DNA of 64,000 nt, from NCBI RefSeq assembly GCF_000746525.1, contig NZ_CP009048.1:602001-666000 (forward strand), written 5' to 3'. The DNA is from Pseudomonas alkylphenolica (GTDB lineage: Bacteria; Pseudomonadota; Gammaproteobacteria; Pseudomonadales; Pseudomonadaceae). The position numbers were made by a program, and so were the translations under genes. Shown here piece by piece: positions 18,369-27,194 of the stretch (positions are counted from its first letter, which is position 1; each line of letters begins with the position of its first letter). The notes beneath the pieces are model-generated. The model was not told where the DNA came from, made no database searches, and saw nothing but the letters and a program-made list of their open reading frames with translations.

Positions 18369-19784
18369 ATGGACTACGTTGTGAGCTTCCTTTCGATCGA
18401 GTTCGGCCTCAGTTTCATCCTGTTTTTCGTCATTTACTGGAGCTTGTGCTGGAGCGTTCGCCTGCAGAACGTGCTTCTGCTGGCGGCCAGTTATGCCCTG
18501 GTGGCCAGTTTCAGCCTCAACTCCCTGTACGTTCTGCTCGGCTACAGCGCCCTGGTGTACCTGCTCGGCCGGCTCGCTGAACGCTATCCGGGGCGGCGCT
18601 TCAGTTACCTGCTGGTGTTGCTGCTGGTAGTGAGCTGCTTCTACCTGTTCAAGTATCAGGAGTTCTTTGTTGCGGGCGTGCAGGGCGCGCTGGCCAGTGC
18701 CGGTATTGATGTGTCGCTGCCGGTGCTGGAAGTGCTGCTGCCGATCGGCTTGTCGTTTTACACCTTTCATTCGGTCAGCTACCTGGTGTCGATCAACCGG
18801 CGCGAGATGCCGTCAGCGAGTCCGATGGACCTGGCCCTGTACCTGGCATTCTTCCCCAGCCTGATCGCAGGCCCCGTCAACCGCGCCGCGCATATGTTGC
18901 CGCAGATCCGTCCGCAGACCATTCGCCAGGTGCTAGAGCCTCAGCGGGCCCTGGGCCTGATCGCGCTGGCGGTGGTCAAGCTGTTCTTCTGCAGCGCCTG
19001 GCTGGCCAGCGAATGGGTCGATCCGGTGTTCGAAACGCCGGGCGGTTACTCGCCGGAACAGATCCTGCTGAGCGTCTATGGCTACAGCTTCCTGATCTAT
19101 TTCAACTTCAGCGGCTATACCAACCTGGTGACCGGCATTGCCCTGTTGCTGGGATTCCGTCTGCCCGACAACTTCGATGCGCCTTATGCCGCGCATAACC
19201 TCAAGGAATTCTGGGGCCGTTGGCACATCAGCCTGTCGCTGTTCATCCGTGACTACGTGTACATCCCGCTCGGCGGCAATCGCCGGGGTGTATGGCGCGG
19301 CAACCTGAACATGCTGCTGGCCATGCTGATTTCCGGTTTGTGGCATGGCGCGAGTCTCAATTTCATTATCTGGGGCGCACTGCACGGCATCGGCCTGGCC
19401 TTGTACAAGGCTTCGACCTACATCCTGCCGCAACCCATGCGCTGGCCCGGGGCGGGGTTGGCGGCGCGTCTGCTGACCTTCCACTACGTGGCCTTTGCCT
19501 GGATCTTTTTCCGCTGCGCGAGCCTCGATGAAGCCATCGACATGCTCGCCGGCATCGGCGGTTTGAGCCTCGACGGGCTGTTCTCGGCGACCGGCCTGCT
19601 GTTGCTGGCCAGTGTGCTGTACGTCGCGGTGTATCCGCAGTTGCTTGCACTGCTACGGCAGTTGTTTACCGCCACAACCCGCTTGCCCTGGCAGTTCTAT
19701 CCGATTCCGCTCGGGGTGTTTGTGTCGTTGGTGATCTTTGCTTCGCAGTCGGGCGTGCCGGGGTTCATTTATGCAAGCTTCTAA
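18369..19784 (+). CDS. MBOAT-family membrane-bound O-acyltransferase (AlgI/PatA-like)
   Basis: A 471-residue polytopic protein with about ten membrane helices. The MBOAT core is clear: LPIGLSFYTFHSVSYLV, YFNFSGYTNLVTGIALLLGF, NLKEFWGRWHISLSLFIRDYVYIPLGGNRRG in consecutive segments, and the catalytic-type histidine in SGLWHGASLNFIIWG. Such proteins move acetyl groups across the inner membrane for O-acetylation of alginate, peptidoglycan or other polymers. Two SGNH proteins follow with overlapping starts, so this is a three-gene modification unit. The acceptor polymer is not known. Confidence 0.9.
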   Translation: MDYVVSFLSIEFGLSFILFFVIYWSLCWSVRLQNVLLLAASYALVASFSLNSLYVLLGYSALVYLLGRLAERYPGRRFSYLLVLLLVVSCFYLFKYQEFFVAGVQGALASAGIDVSLPVLEVLLPIGLSFYTFHSVSYLVSINRREMPSASPMDLALYLAFFPSLIAGPVNRAAHMLPQIRPQTIRQVLEPQRALGLIALAVVKLFFCSAWLASEWVDPVFETPGGYSPEQILLSVYGYSFLIYFNFSGYTNLVTGIALLLGFRLPDNFDAPYAAHNLKEFWGRWHISLSLFIRDYVYIPLGGNRRGVWRGNLNMLLAMLISGLWHGASLNFIIWGALHGIGLALYKASTYILPQPMRWPGAGLAARLLTFHYVAFAWIFFRCASLDEAIDMLAGIGGLSLDGLFSATGLLLLASVLYVAVYPQLLALLRQLFTATTRLPWQFYPIPLGVFVSLVIFASQSGVPGFIYASF

Positions 19785-20886
19785 TTCCGCTCAACTGCTG
19801 CGCGTGCAAGTGGATGCGGCGAAAGCCTTCTACGCGATTGCCCTGGCCACTGCGCTGCTGTTCTGGCTGAACCAGGATTCGATCAGCCTCTACTGCCAGC
19901 AGAAATACCATCAGAGCTGCGAGCTGCCGGTGCTTGGGCAAAGCCCGGCCTGGCGCTTGGGGGGCAATCTGACCCAGGCCCTGGGTGCGGCCCGTGACAG
20001 CTTTGTCGACAGCCTGGCGCAGAGCCGCACAGCGATAGCAAAGGTCGAAACCGTCGAGCTGCCTGCGCCCATTCCCGTGGTTCCGGTGAATCTGGAGGCA
20101 GCCCATACTGCACCACACGCTGTGGCGAGCAAAGCGCTGGCGGTCAAGGTGGCTGCTCCGGCGACGGTTGTGGCACCGGTCAAGCCAGCCGCAGCCGTTG
20201 CGCCAAGCCCGTCGCCGTCGGCCACCGTGGTCTCCCTGGCGGCGGGTGACGAGGTGTTTCTGGTGGGCGACTCATTGATGCAAGGCGTCGCGCCGCACCT
20301 GGCCAACACCCTTCGCAAGCGCTACCAGATCAAAAGCGTCAACCTCAGCCGGCAGAGTACCGGGCTGGCCTATCCGGGGTTTTTCAACTGGCCGCGAACG
20401 GTGGCGCAGACCCTGCAGAGCTCACCGAATATTCGCCTGATGGTGATCTTCCTCGGCCCCAACGATCCCTGGGACATGCCCCAGGGCAAGGGCAAGCCAT
20501 TCCTGCGCTTCAAGTCGCCGGACTGGGAGAGTGCCTACCGCCAGCGCATCGATGCGATTCTCGAACAGGCCCGCGAGCATCAGGTACAGGTGATCTGGGT
20601 CGGCCCGCCGAACATGCAAAAGCCGCGGCTGTCGAGTGCCATGGCCTACCTCAGCGGCCTGTATCAGGAACAGGTCGGGCTGCACCAGCAACACTACCTC
20701 TCGGTCAATCCGGTGCTGGGTTACAAGGATGACGAATTCTCCTATACCTTGCAGGACAGCCAGGGCAAACGGGTCAAGACCCGGGTCGATGACGGCATTC
20801 ATTTCACTATCACCGGGCAAAAGCTGATCGCCGAACAGATATTGTCGAAGATCGCATTCCCAGGCCTCACTGTAACGGGACACTGA
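19771..20886 (+). CDS. Membrane-anchored SGNH/GDSL hydrolase-like protein (DUF459 type)
   Basis: A 371-residue protein. One N-terminal membrane helix (about 15-30) is followed by an Ala/Pro/Val-rich linker of about 100 residues, then an SGNH domain. Block I is VFLVGDSLMQGVAPHL, block III is in FLGPNDPWDM, and the block V pair D and H is in VDDGIHFTITG. The ATG at 19771 lies inside the end of the MBOAT gene (14-bp overlap). It probably transfers or removes acetyl groups in the periplasm, as PatB or AlgX-type partners do. Confidence 0.82.
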   Translation: MQASNSAQLLRVQVDAAKAFYAIALATALLFWLNQDSISLYCQQKYHQSCELPVLGQSPAWRLGGNLTQALGAARDSFVDSLAQSRTAIAKVETVELPAPIPVVPVNLEAAHTAPHAVASKALAVKVAAPATVVAPVKPAAAVAPSPSPSATVVSLAAGDEVFLVGDSLMQGVAPHLANTLRKRYQIKSVNLSRQSTGLAYPGFFNWPRTVAQTLQSSPNIRLMVIFLGPNDPWDMPQGKGKPFLRFKSPDWESAYRQRIDAILEQAREHQVQVIWVGPPNMQKPRLSSAMAYLSGLYQEQVGLHQQHYLSVNPVLGYKDDEFSYTLQDSQGKRVKTRVDDGIHFTITGQKLIAEQILSKIAFPGLTVTGH

Positions 20887-22091
20887 TGCGTCGACTGCAC
20901 AACATTCTCGGGCTGGCTCTACTGATCTGTGCGCTACCGGGCTGTAGCCCGGTGGCGGCGGTCGATACCACGGCTAGGCCGGTGACTGCGCCGGCCAAGC
21001 CCGCGCTCAACCAGAGCAATGGCAACCTGGCGGTGCTGGCCGGCAAATTCAAGAATGCCAACCGTGCACCGGTCACGGTCGTTCAGTTTGGTGATTCGCA
21101 TACCGCCGCCGACCTGTTCAGCGGCGAGATGCGCCGCTTGCTGCAAGCGCAGTACGGCGATGGCGGTATCGGCCTGGTTGCTGCTACGCCAGTACCCGGC
21201 ACGCGTTATGAGCAGGTCATCCTCAAGGCCGCCAAGCGCCAGTGGGAACTGGTGTCGGCACGTAACCAGCAGAGCGCGCAGTTCCCCCTTGGCGGCTATC
21301 TGTCGGTACCCCTGGCGGCAAAGCCCAGTGTGCGCATCGAGGCACGTGAGCCGAATTCCCAGCGCTATCGGGTGTCAGCCTTGTACCAGGCGCAGGAAAG
21401 TACTTCTCTGTTGTTGCGTGACTCCCGTGGCCAGAACCGCCGGTTGCTGGCAGCCACGGGTGGGCAATGGCGCTTCGGCCCGGTGGTGAACAATCTCGGC
21501 CTGCCGCTGGATCTGACCCTCGACAGTCGCCCCGGCACCGTACTGGGGGGCTGGTACCTGCAGGGGCAGAAGAATGCCGGGGTGATCTACTCGGCGTTGG
21601 GCATCAACGGTGCGCGGCTTGAGGTAACAGACAAATGGCAACCCGGTTGGCAGGACACCCTCAAGTCGCTGCGCCCGGACCTGGTGATCCTTGCCTACGG
21701 CACCAACGAGGCGTTCGACGACACGCTTGACCTCAACCTGTACCAGACCCAACTCAAGCAGACCCTTGAACGCCTGCGTCGCGACCTGCCGCGGGCGGTA
21801 GTGTTGATCGTCGGCCCGCCTGACTCGATCAAGCAGCGCAAGGCGCGTAGCTGTGCAGCGCGTCAGCCGCAGCAGCTGGCTGCGGTCATCCGTATCCAGC
21901 GTCAGGCCGCCCGGCAGGCCAATGCGCTGTTCTGGGACTGGCAGGCGTACATGGGCGGTCAGTGTTCGATTGCTGCCTGGCAGGCGCAAGGCCTGGCGCG
22001 TGGCGATCTGGTGCACCTGACAGCCGATGGCTACCGCAAGAGCGCGGCCGCTCTGCACGACTATTTGCGCACGCAGCTGAAGTTGAAATAA
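20886..22091 (+). CDS. SGNH-family lipoprotein, probable O-acetyltransferase or esterase partner
   Basis: A 401-residue protein with a lipoprotein signal (LLICALPGC, lipid Cys near 20). The SGNH blocks are VVQFGDSHTAADLFSGEMR with the nucleophile Ser, GDGGIGL, LAYGTNEAFDD and DLVHLTADGYRKSA with the Asp-His pair. The long insertion between blocks I and III resembles peptidoglycan O-acetylesterase (Ape-like) proteins. Its first base is the last base of the preceding gene. With the MBOAT protein it forms an envelope acylation system. Confidence 0.8.
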   Translation: MRRLHNILGLALLICALPGCSPVAAVDTTARPVTAPAKPALNQSNGNLAVLAGKFKNANRAPVTVVQFGDSHTAADLFSGEMRRLLQAQYGDGGIGLVAATPVPGTRYEQVILKAAKRQWELVSARNQQSAQFPLGGYLSVPLAAKPSVRIEAREPNSQRYRVSALYQAQESTSLLLRDSRGQNRRLLAATGGQWRFGPVVNNLGLPLDLTLDSRPGTVLGGWYLQGQKNAGVIYSALGINGARLEVTDKWQPGWQDTLKSLRPDLVILAYGTNEAFDDTLDLNLYQTQLKQTLERLRRDLPRAVVLIVGPPDSIKQRKARSCAARQPQQLAAVIRIQRQAARQANALFWDWQAYMGGQCSIAAWQAQGLARGDLVHLTADGYRKSAAALHDYLRTQLKLK

Positions 22092-22110
22092 GGGCGGGAA
22101 AAGGAGAGGC

Positions 22111-22158
22111 GGGGACAACTCCGGGTTGGCTTGCGGCGCCCCATGGAGTTGTCTCCCC
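22111..22158 (+). other. Inverted repeat in the rtcB leader region
   Basis: GGGGACAACTCC (22111-22122) pairs with GGAGTTGTCTCCCC (22145-22158), leaving a two-base bulge. It lies between the SGNH lipoprotein gene and the candidate RNA, and may be a terminator stem without a T-run. Confidence 0.4.
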
Positions 22159-22170
22159 GGCCCTCGAAAA

Positions 22171-22246
22171 GAGGCCAATCCAGATGCCCGGTGGCACCTG
22201 CTCAGCATGTGCCGACTGGCGTCCTGCCAGTCGCGATTCGGTCCTC
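22171..22246 (+). ncRNA. Candidate structured RNA upstream of rtcB
   Basis: Three helices can be drawn. A closing stem pairs GAGGCCAATC (22171-22180) with GATTCGGTCCTC (22235-22246), with two single-base bulges. Inside it are GGCAC/GTGCC (22193-22197 with 22209-22213) and a perfect 7-bp hairpin GACTGGC-GTCCT-GCCAGTC (22214-22232). The result is a 76-nt tRNA-sized multibranch fold 98 bp before rtcB. It does not have a recognisable tRNA T-loop. It could be a leader element or a small RNA. Confidence 0.35.
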
Positions 22247-22343
22247 TGAATACACCTTAGTCGCTGTCTGGTGTACTGTAAATTTTCCTGAACGCATTGT
22301 GTTTCTGGTTGTAAATACATGTGCGTCAATCCAGAGGTGTGAC

Positions 22344-23549
22344 ATGAACCTGCTTGAAGTGGCCGGCGGCAAACCGATCAAACTCTGGACCCAGGGCGTG
22401 CCGGTGGAAGACGAAGCCCGTCAGCAGTTGATCAACACGGCGAAGATGCCGTTCATCTTCAAACACCTGGCAGTCATGCCGGATGTGCACCTGGGCAAAG
22501 GCTCGACCATCGGCAGTGTGATCCCGACCTTGGGCGCGATTATCCCGGCGGCGGTCGGCGTGGATATCGGCTGCGGCATGATCGCTGCGTGCACCTCGCT
22601 GGTTGCCGCGGACCTGCCCGACAACTTGCACCGGCTGCGCAGCGCTATCGAACAGGCGGTGCCCCATGGCAAGACTTTCGGTCGTCACGACCAGGGTGCC
22701 TGGGACAAGGTTCCGGCCCAGGCCGATCATGCCTGGAAGGACCTGGCCGGTCGGTTCAAGGCCATCACCGGCAAGTACCCGCAACTGGAAAAGACCAATA
22801 ACCGCCAGCACCTGGGCACCCTCGGTGGGGGCAACCATTTCATCGAAGTCTGCCTGGATGAAAGCGACCGCGTCTGGTTCATGCTGCACAGTGGTTCGCG
22901 TGGCGTCGGCAACGCCATTGGCAACCTGTTCATCGAACTGGCCCAGGCCGACATGCGTCAGCACATCGCCAACCTGCCGGACAAGGATCTGGCCTATTTC
23001 AAAGAAGGCAGCCGCCACTTCAACGACTACGTCGAAGCGGTCGAATGGGCCCAGGATTTTGCCCGGCAGAACCGTGCCTTGATGATGCACGCGGTGATCG
23101 CTGCGGCCCGCCAGGTACTTGGCAAACCCTTCGAAGCCAACCTGGAGGCGGTCAACTGCCACCACAATTATGTACAGCGCGAACACCACTTCGGCCAGGA
23201 CATCCTGGTAACCCGCAAGGGCGCGGTATCGGCGCAGAAAGGCCAGCTGGGCATCATCCCCGGTTCCATGGGCGCGAAGAGTTTCATCGTCCGTGGCCTG
23301 GGCAATGAAGAGTCGTTCTGCTCCTGCAGCCACGGCGCCGGGCGGACCATGAGCCGCACCCGGGCGAAAAAGCAGTTCACCCTGGAAGATCAGGTGCGCG
23401 CCACCGCGCATGTCGAATGCCGCAAAGACAAAGACGTGATCGATGAGATTCCCATGGCCTACAAAGACATCGATGCAGTGATGCAGGCGCAGCGGGAGCT
23501 GGTGGAGGTGGTGCATACCTTGCGGCAGGTGGTGTGCGTCAAAGGCTGA
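22344..23549 (+). CDS. rtcB: RNA-splicing ligase RtcB
   Basis: A 401-residue protein. The Mn-binding and catalytic residues are visible in MPDVHLGKGSTIGSV, VGVDIGCGM (Asp and Cys), GGGNHFIEV, CHHNYV and SCSHGAGRTMSR, where the last His is the guanylylated residue in characterised RtcB enzymes. It joins 2',3'-cyclic phosphate ends to 5'-OH ends, as in RNA repair. No rtcA or rtcR is adjacent. The ATG at 22344 starts MNLLEVAGGKPIKLW; the longer frame from 22131 is not conserved-looking. Confidence 0.95.
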   Translation: MNLLEVAGGKPIKLWTQGVPVEDEARQQLINTAKMPFIFKHLAVMPDVHLGKGSTIGSVIPTLGAIIPAAVGVDIGCGMIAACTSLVAADLPDNLHRLRSAIEQAVPHGKTFGRHDQGAWDKVPAQADHAWKDLAGRFKAITGKYPQLEKTNNRQHLGTLGGGNHFIEVCLDESDRVWFMLHSGSRGVGNAIGNLFIELAQADMRQHIANLPDKDLAYFKEGSRHFNDYVEAVEWAQDFARQNRALMMHAVIAAARQVLGKPFEANLEAVNCHHNYVQREHHFGQDILVTRKGAVSAQKGQLGIIPGSMGAKSFIVRGLGNEESFCSCSHGAGRTMSRTRAKKQFTLEDQVRATAHVECRKDKDVIDEIPMAYKDIDAVMQAQRELVEVVHTLRQVVCVKG

Positions 23550-23577
23550 GCATGTGGGGGAGAAGCCAGCAAGCAAT

Positions 23578-23601
23578 GAGGGCGGCCCTTGAGCCGCCCT
23601 C
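23578..23601. terminator. Bidirectional hairpin between rtcB and MORN lipoprotein gene
   Basis: A perfect 9-bp stem (GAGGGCGGC / GCCGCCCTC) with a 6-nt loop lies between the two convergent genes. There is no T-run on either side. Confidence 0.5.
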
Positions 23602-23615
23602 GCTGAACACCTGCC

Positions 23616-24707
23616 TTAAGGCAACTTGCCTTCAGCACACCATTGTTCCCATTCGCCAATCTGGTCGCTGGTGATCATCGCTTCTTCGCCGACCTCTTTG
23701 CGGTACTCGGTCATCCAGGCGTCCTGACAGGTCTCGGCAGAAACCGCTGCAACCGTGGAAAGCAGGGATGATTGTGTTTCCTTTACACCGTTAACCCAGC
23801 GCTCTTGGCCTTCGAGCTGGCCGGTTTGCGGGTTGTACGACTGGATGACGCCGTCGGGTACGAGGTTGCCGGGGTAACCGCTGAAGAAGTCCTCGTCCTC
23901 AGCTTGCTCGGTCTGCACGAGCTTGATTTCCTGCAGCACCTTGCCATCCGGGGTGCTGAACTGCCGGATCCACCCGGAGACTGCAGTACCGTCCGCGTAG
24001 ATGATTTCGGACTCCTGCTGAACAATAGCGGTGTGCAGAATGTTTTTATATTGCTTCTGTACGCCATCGAGCTTGCCGTCTTTGTAGTTCTCTTCTGCGG
24101 CGACGAATTGCTTCAGGCTACCGACAATGTAGTCGTATTTCGATTGCGGCCCGTGAAGCTGGCCGTTTGCATAGTTCAGCTTTGCCTCTGAGTCGGTCTC
24201 GTAGCCACTGAATTTCTTGCCTTCGCTCCAGCTGAGTTCAGTGATCACCTTGCTACCGTCGGCGGTCCAGCGGGTTTCCTGGCCATCCGGCTTGCCATCC
24301 TTGAACGCTTTTCGATGCGTCAGCACGCCGTTCTGGTATTCCTCTACAGTCCCGTCCAGGCGGCCGCTCTTCCAGTTCTTTACCGACACCTTGGCGCCTG
24401 TTTTGGCGTCGAACACGGTTTCTGTACCGTTCTTGATACCTGCAGCGTATTCGACTTCGTAAACTTTCTGCGAGTTATAGAAACATTCGCTTTTGCCGCT
24501 GTAGCGTCCCTTTTCTACTTGAGAGTTACACAGGGCTGAAATGCCTGGCAGGCCAATTGGCGTGTTAACGACTCGGCCACTGAAAGGATCAGTGTCGCCG
24601 TACTTGTAGATCAAGCCGTTTCTAGTCATGACTTCTGCGTTGTCGATTTCGGCAGAACAGCCGGTAAGCACAACCGCGGCCAAAGAGGCTACAAGTAGAT
24701 TTCTCAT
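23616..24707 (-). CDS. MORN-repeat lipoprotein with C-terminal Cys-bracketed module
   Basis: A 363-residue protein starting MRNLLVASLAAVVLTGC, a lipoprotein signal with Cys at 17. Several MORN/YwqK-like repeats follow at about 95-330, such as NGTETVFDAKTGAKVSVKNW and KDGKPDGQETRWTADGSK. The last 35 residues form a separate module (C-x-DAW ... EW-x2-WC-x-EGK). The same module ends the protein at 62778. Members of this repeat family are often labelled as antitoxins by automatic annotation, but nothing here supports that. An alternative ATG at 24731 would destroy the lipobox position. Function unknown. Confidence 0.75.
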   Translation of the reverse strand: MRNLLVASLAAVVLTGCSAEIDNAEVMTRNGLIYKYGDTDPFSGRVVNTPIGLPGISALCNSQVEKGRYSGKSECFYNSQKVYEVEYAAGIKNGTETVFDAKTGAKVSVKNWKSGRLDGTVEEYQNGVLTHRKAFKDGKPDGQETRWTADGSKVITELSWSEGKKFSGYETDSEAKLNYANGQLHGPQSKYDYIVGSLKQFVAAEENYKDGKLDGVQKQYKNILHTAIVQQESEIIYADGTAVSGWIRQFSTPDGKVLQEIKLVQTEQAEDEDFFSGYPGNLVPDGVIQSYNPQTGQLEGQERWVNGVKETQSSLLSTVAAVSAETCQDAWMTEYRKEVGEEAMITSDQIGEWEQWCAEGKLP

Positions 24708-24806
24708 GGTGCATTCCATATCAATGAGCATCTTGAAGAGGCGGAAAGTCTCGATGTTAAGGTCGGTGATGTCAATGTAATGGCGTCTGTAGCCGGTTAC
24801 TGTCGC

Positions 24807-25748
24807 TCAGGTCGGCGTGAGTGAGCCGTGCTGCAGTTCCTGGGTAGTGTCGATAATGAAACTGCGCAGCCAGCGGTTGTGCGGATCGTCGTTGTGCTCT
24901 ACATCCCAGACCATGAACACGCGAAAGGCCGGGACGAAAATCGGTACAGGGCTGACAGTCAAACGCGCGATTCGGGCGTAGGACAGGGCTGCAAAAGTGG
25001 GCAAGGTGGCGATCACATCGCTATGCACCAAGGTCGCCAGGGCGCCACTGAAATGGGTGAATGACGCCGCAACACGGCGGGCGACGCCTTCGCTTTCCAG
25101 CAGGTCGTCAACGAACCCTCGACGCCCGTCGAAGGAAATCCGCACATGTTCGTGCATGAGGTATTCATCGCGGGTGAGCGGGCTTTTCAGGTTCAACCGT
25201 GGTCCGTCGTACAGGCAGGAGTAGGACGAAGAAAACAGCACCTGCGAGCTGTAATGCGACGTCAGTTCCTTGGGCTCCGAGCACAGGACCAGATCAATGT
25301 CCGGGTCCGCCAACGAGGTTTTCCACAGCGAACTGTTGCTCTGGTGAAAGGCAAATTTGACGGAAAGCCCGCGTGCTTTTGCTTCGTTGACCAGCCTTGG
25401 CGACACATAGCTTTCGATGTCATCCGACAGCGCGATATTGAACACCCGGGTGGATGATTCGGCGGAAAACTGCGGGCGCTTGTCGACGATGGAGGCCACA
25501 GCGGTGAGGGCCTCAGTGACTTTCGGCGCGATCTCCAGCGCCCGTCGGGTTGGCACCATGCCGGTGCTGGTGCGAATGAACAACTCGTCGTGAAACTGTT
25601 CGCGCAGGCGCTTGAGCGAAGAGCTGACCGCGCCTTGCGTGACATGCAGCAGCGCCGCCGCACGGGTCACGCTGCGCTCGTTCATCAGACACTGAAAAAC
25701 GATGAGCAGGTTGAGGTCGACCCTGCTGATATTAGCGACACTAATCAT
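24807..25748 (-). CDS. LysR-family transcriptional regulator
   Basis: A 313-residue protein. The N-terminal winged helix-turn-helix is in LMNERSVTRAAALLHVTQGAVSSSLKRLREQF (two adjacent segments), followed by a periplasmic-binding-like effector domain at about 95-300. The VDLNLLIVFQCLM start resembles the NodD/LinR/PcpR side of the family. It is divergent from an MHS transporter and a nitrilase and probably controls them. I chose ATG 25748 because AAGAG is six bases upstream; the ATG at 25754 lacks spacing. Confidence 0.88.
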   Translation of the reverse strand: MISVANISRVDLNLLIVFQCLMNERSVTRAAALLHVTQGAVSSSLKRLREQFHDELFIRTSTGMVPTRRALEIAPKVTEALTAVASIVDKRPQFSAESSTRVFNIALSDDIESYVSPRLVNEAKARGLSVKFAFHQSNSSLWKTSLADPDIDLVLCSEPKELTSHYSSQVLFSSSYSCLYDGPRLNLKSPLTRDEYLMHEHVRISFDGRRGFVDDLLESEGVARRVAASFTHFSGALATLVHSDVIATLPTFAALSYARIARLTVSPVPIFVPAFRVFMVWDVEHNDDPHNRWLRSFIIDTTQELQHGSLTPT

Positions 25749-25769
25749 GGTCATCTCTTGTATTCGTTT

Positions 25770-25796
25770 GATTAATTTGTCTCGACATTCTTAATC
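25770..25796. promoter_or_regulatory. Candidate LysR operator between regulator and transporter genes
   Basis: The inverted repeat GATTAA-N15-TTAATC is centred in the 88-bp divergent region. It contains the T-N11-A type dyad used by LysR regulators. Confidence 0.5.
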
Positions 25797-25836
25797 TCGA
25801 CCCTGCGCAAACACAACAATAATCAGGTGGCCGGGG

Positions 25837-27162
25837 ATGCAGGATTCAATAGTGCAATCGCAACAGGGTGAGCACACCGTCTCATCAAACGACGCAGCAG
25901 AGCTGCGCAAACGGGCCATTGCCGTCGGCATTGGCAACTTCATGGAATGGTTCGACTTTGCCATTTACGGCTACTTCGCCGCGGTCATCGGACAGCTGTT
26001 CTTTCCGTCCACTGCACCGGGCGTTTCGCTGCTGTCGTCGTTGGCGGTGTTTGCCGTGGGCTTCCTGTCACGGCCCTTGGGCGCTGTGGTGTTGGGGCCG
26101 ATTGGCGACAAGCTGGGGCGTCGCGCGGTGTTGATCATTACCGTGTTCGGCATGGGCCTGGCCACCACCCTGATCGGCCTGTTGCCCGGCTACGCGAGCA
26201 TCGGCATCGCTGCGCCGATCCTGCTGGTTGCGCTGCGCTTTCTGCAGGGGATGATGGTCGGCGGTGAGTGGTCCAGCGCCGGCATCTACATCGTTGAAAG
26301 TGCTCCCGCCAACCGCCGGGCAACTGCGGCCAGCGTCATCACCGGCACCGCAGGTGCGGCATTCCTGTGTGGTACGGCCATCGCCGCGATCATCACCGCG
26401 ACCCTCTCTGACGCAGACCTCATGGCGTGGGGCTGGCGCGTACCGTTCGTAGCCTCGATCGTCATGGCCGGTGTGGCCATGTACATCCGCCGCAAACTGG
26501 GTGACACCCCAGTCTACGAGGCGCTGCAGCACAAGCGCGCCACCGGTGGCCTGGAGCAGGTTTCGCGTGGGGCCAAGCAACGGGCCTTCGTGGTCTCGTT
26601 CGCCTTTTCCGCGCTGTTCGGTGTGTCGCTGTACTACTTCATCACCTACGCCAACACCCACCTGACCCAGACCGTCGGCCTGAGCAAATCGACCGCGTTG
26701 GTCCTGTGCAGCCTGGCCCTGGTGCTCTACACCCTGTTCAACCCGCTGGTTGGTCGTCTGAGCGATCGCTTTGGCCGTCGTCCTTTCGTACTGGCTGCCG
26801 CCGCCGGCCTGACTGTGCTGGCGTATCCGGTGTTCCTGCTGATGAACACCGGCAGCTTCGCCGCGATCCTGCTGGGGCTGGTGATCATGGCGGCGCTGGT
26901 GGCAATAACCGCAGTGATGGACGTGGTGCTGCTGGTTGAAGTGTTCCCGGCCTCGATCCGTTCTACCGGTGCGGCAGTTGGCCACAACGTCGCCCTGGCG
27001 CTGCTGGCGGGGCCCGGCCCGTTCATTGCCGTGGCACTGATCCAGGCCACCCACAACCCGAACATTCCCGCCGCCTACCTGGCTGCGGTGTCGCTGATCT
27101 GCTTCATCGTGCTGTGGTTCATGCTGCCGGAAACCAAAGACCGGGACATCACCCGCGGTTAA
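25837..27162 (+). CDS. MFS transporter, metabolite:H+ symporter (MHS) family
   Basis: A 441-residue protein with 12 predicted membrane helices. The start GIGNFMEWFDFAIYGYFA and the loop motif GPIGDKLGRRAVL, repeated as GRLSDRFGRRPFVL, are diagnostic of MHS-family proton symporters such as proline/betaine or shikimate transporters. It is divergent from the LysR gene, 32 bp upstream of the nitrilase gene, and probably imports the nitrile or a related organic acid. Confidence 0.92.
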   Translation: MQDSIVQSQQGEHTVSSNDAAELRKRAIAVGIGNFMEWFDFAIYGYFAAVIGQLFFPSTAPGVSLLSSLAVFAVGFLSRPLGAVVLGPIGDKLGRRAVLIITVFGMGLATTLIGLLPGYASIGIAAPILLVALRFLQGMMVGGEWSSAGIYIVESAPANRRATAASVITGTAGAAFLCGTAIAAIITATLSDADLMAWGWRVPFVASIVMAGVAMYIRRKLGDTPVYEALQHKRATGGLEQVSRGAKQRAFVVSFAFSALFGVSLYYFITYANTHLTQTVGLSKSTALVLCSLALVLYTLFNPLVGRLSDRFGRRPFVLAAAAGLTVLAYPVFLLMNTGSFAAILLGLVIMAALVAITAVMDVVLLVEVFPASIRSTGAAVGHNVALALLAGPGPFIAVALIQATHNPNIPAAYLAAVSLICFIVLWFMLPETKDRDITRG

Positions 27163-27194
27163 GCCGATCCTCACCATTCATCAAGGGAAGACTC

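Noticed and set aside
22171..22246. tRNA gene before rtcB
   Set aside because: The fold is tRNA-sized, but no T-loop (GTTCRANNC) or acceptor with CCA pattern is found at the right place.
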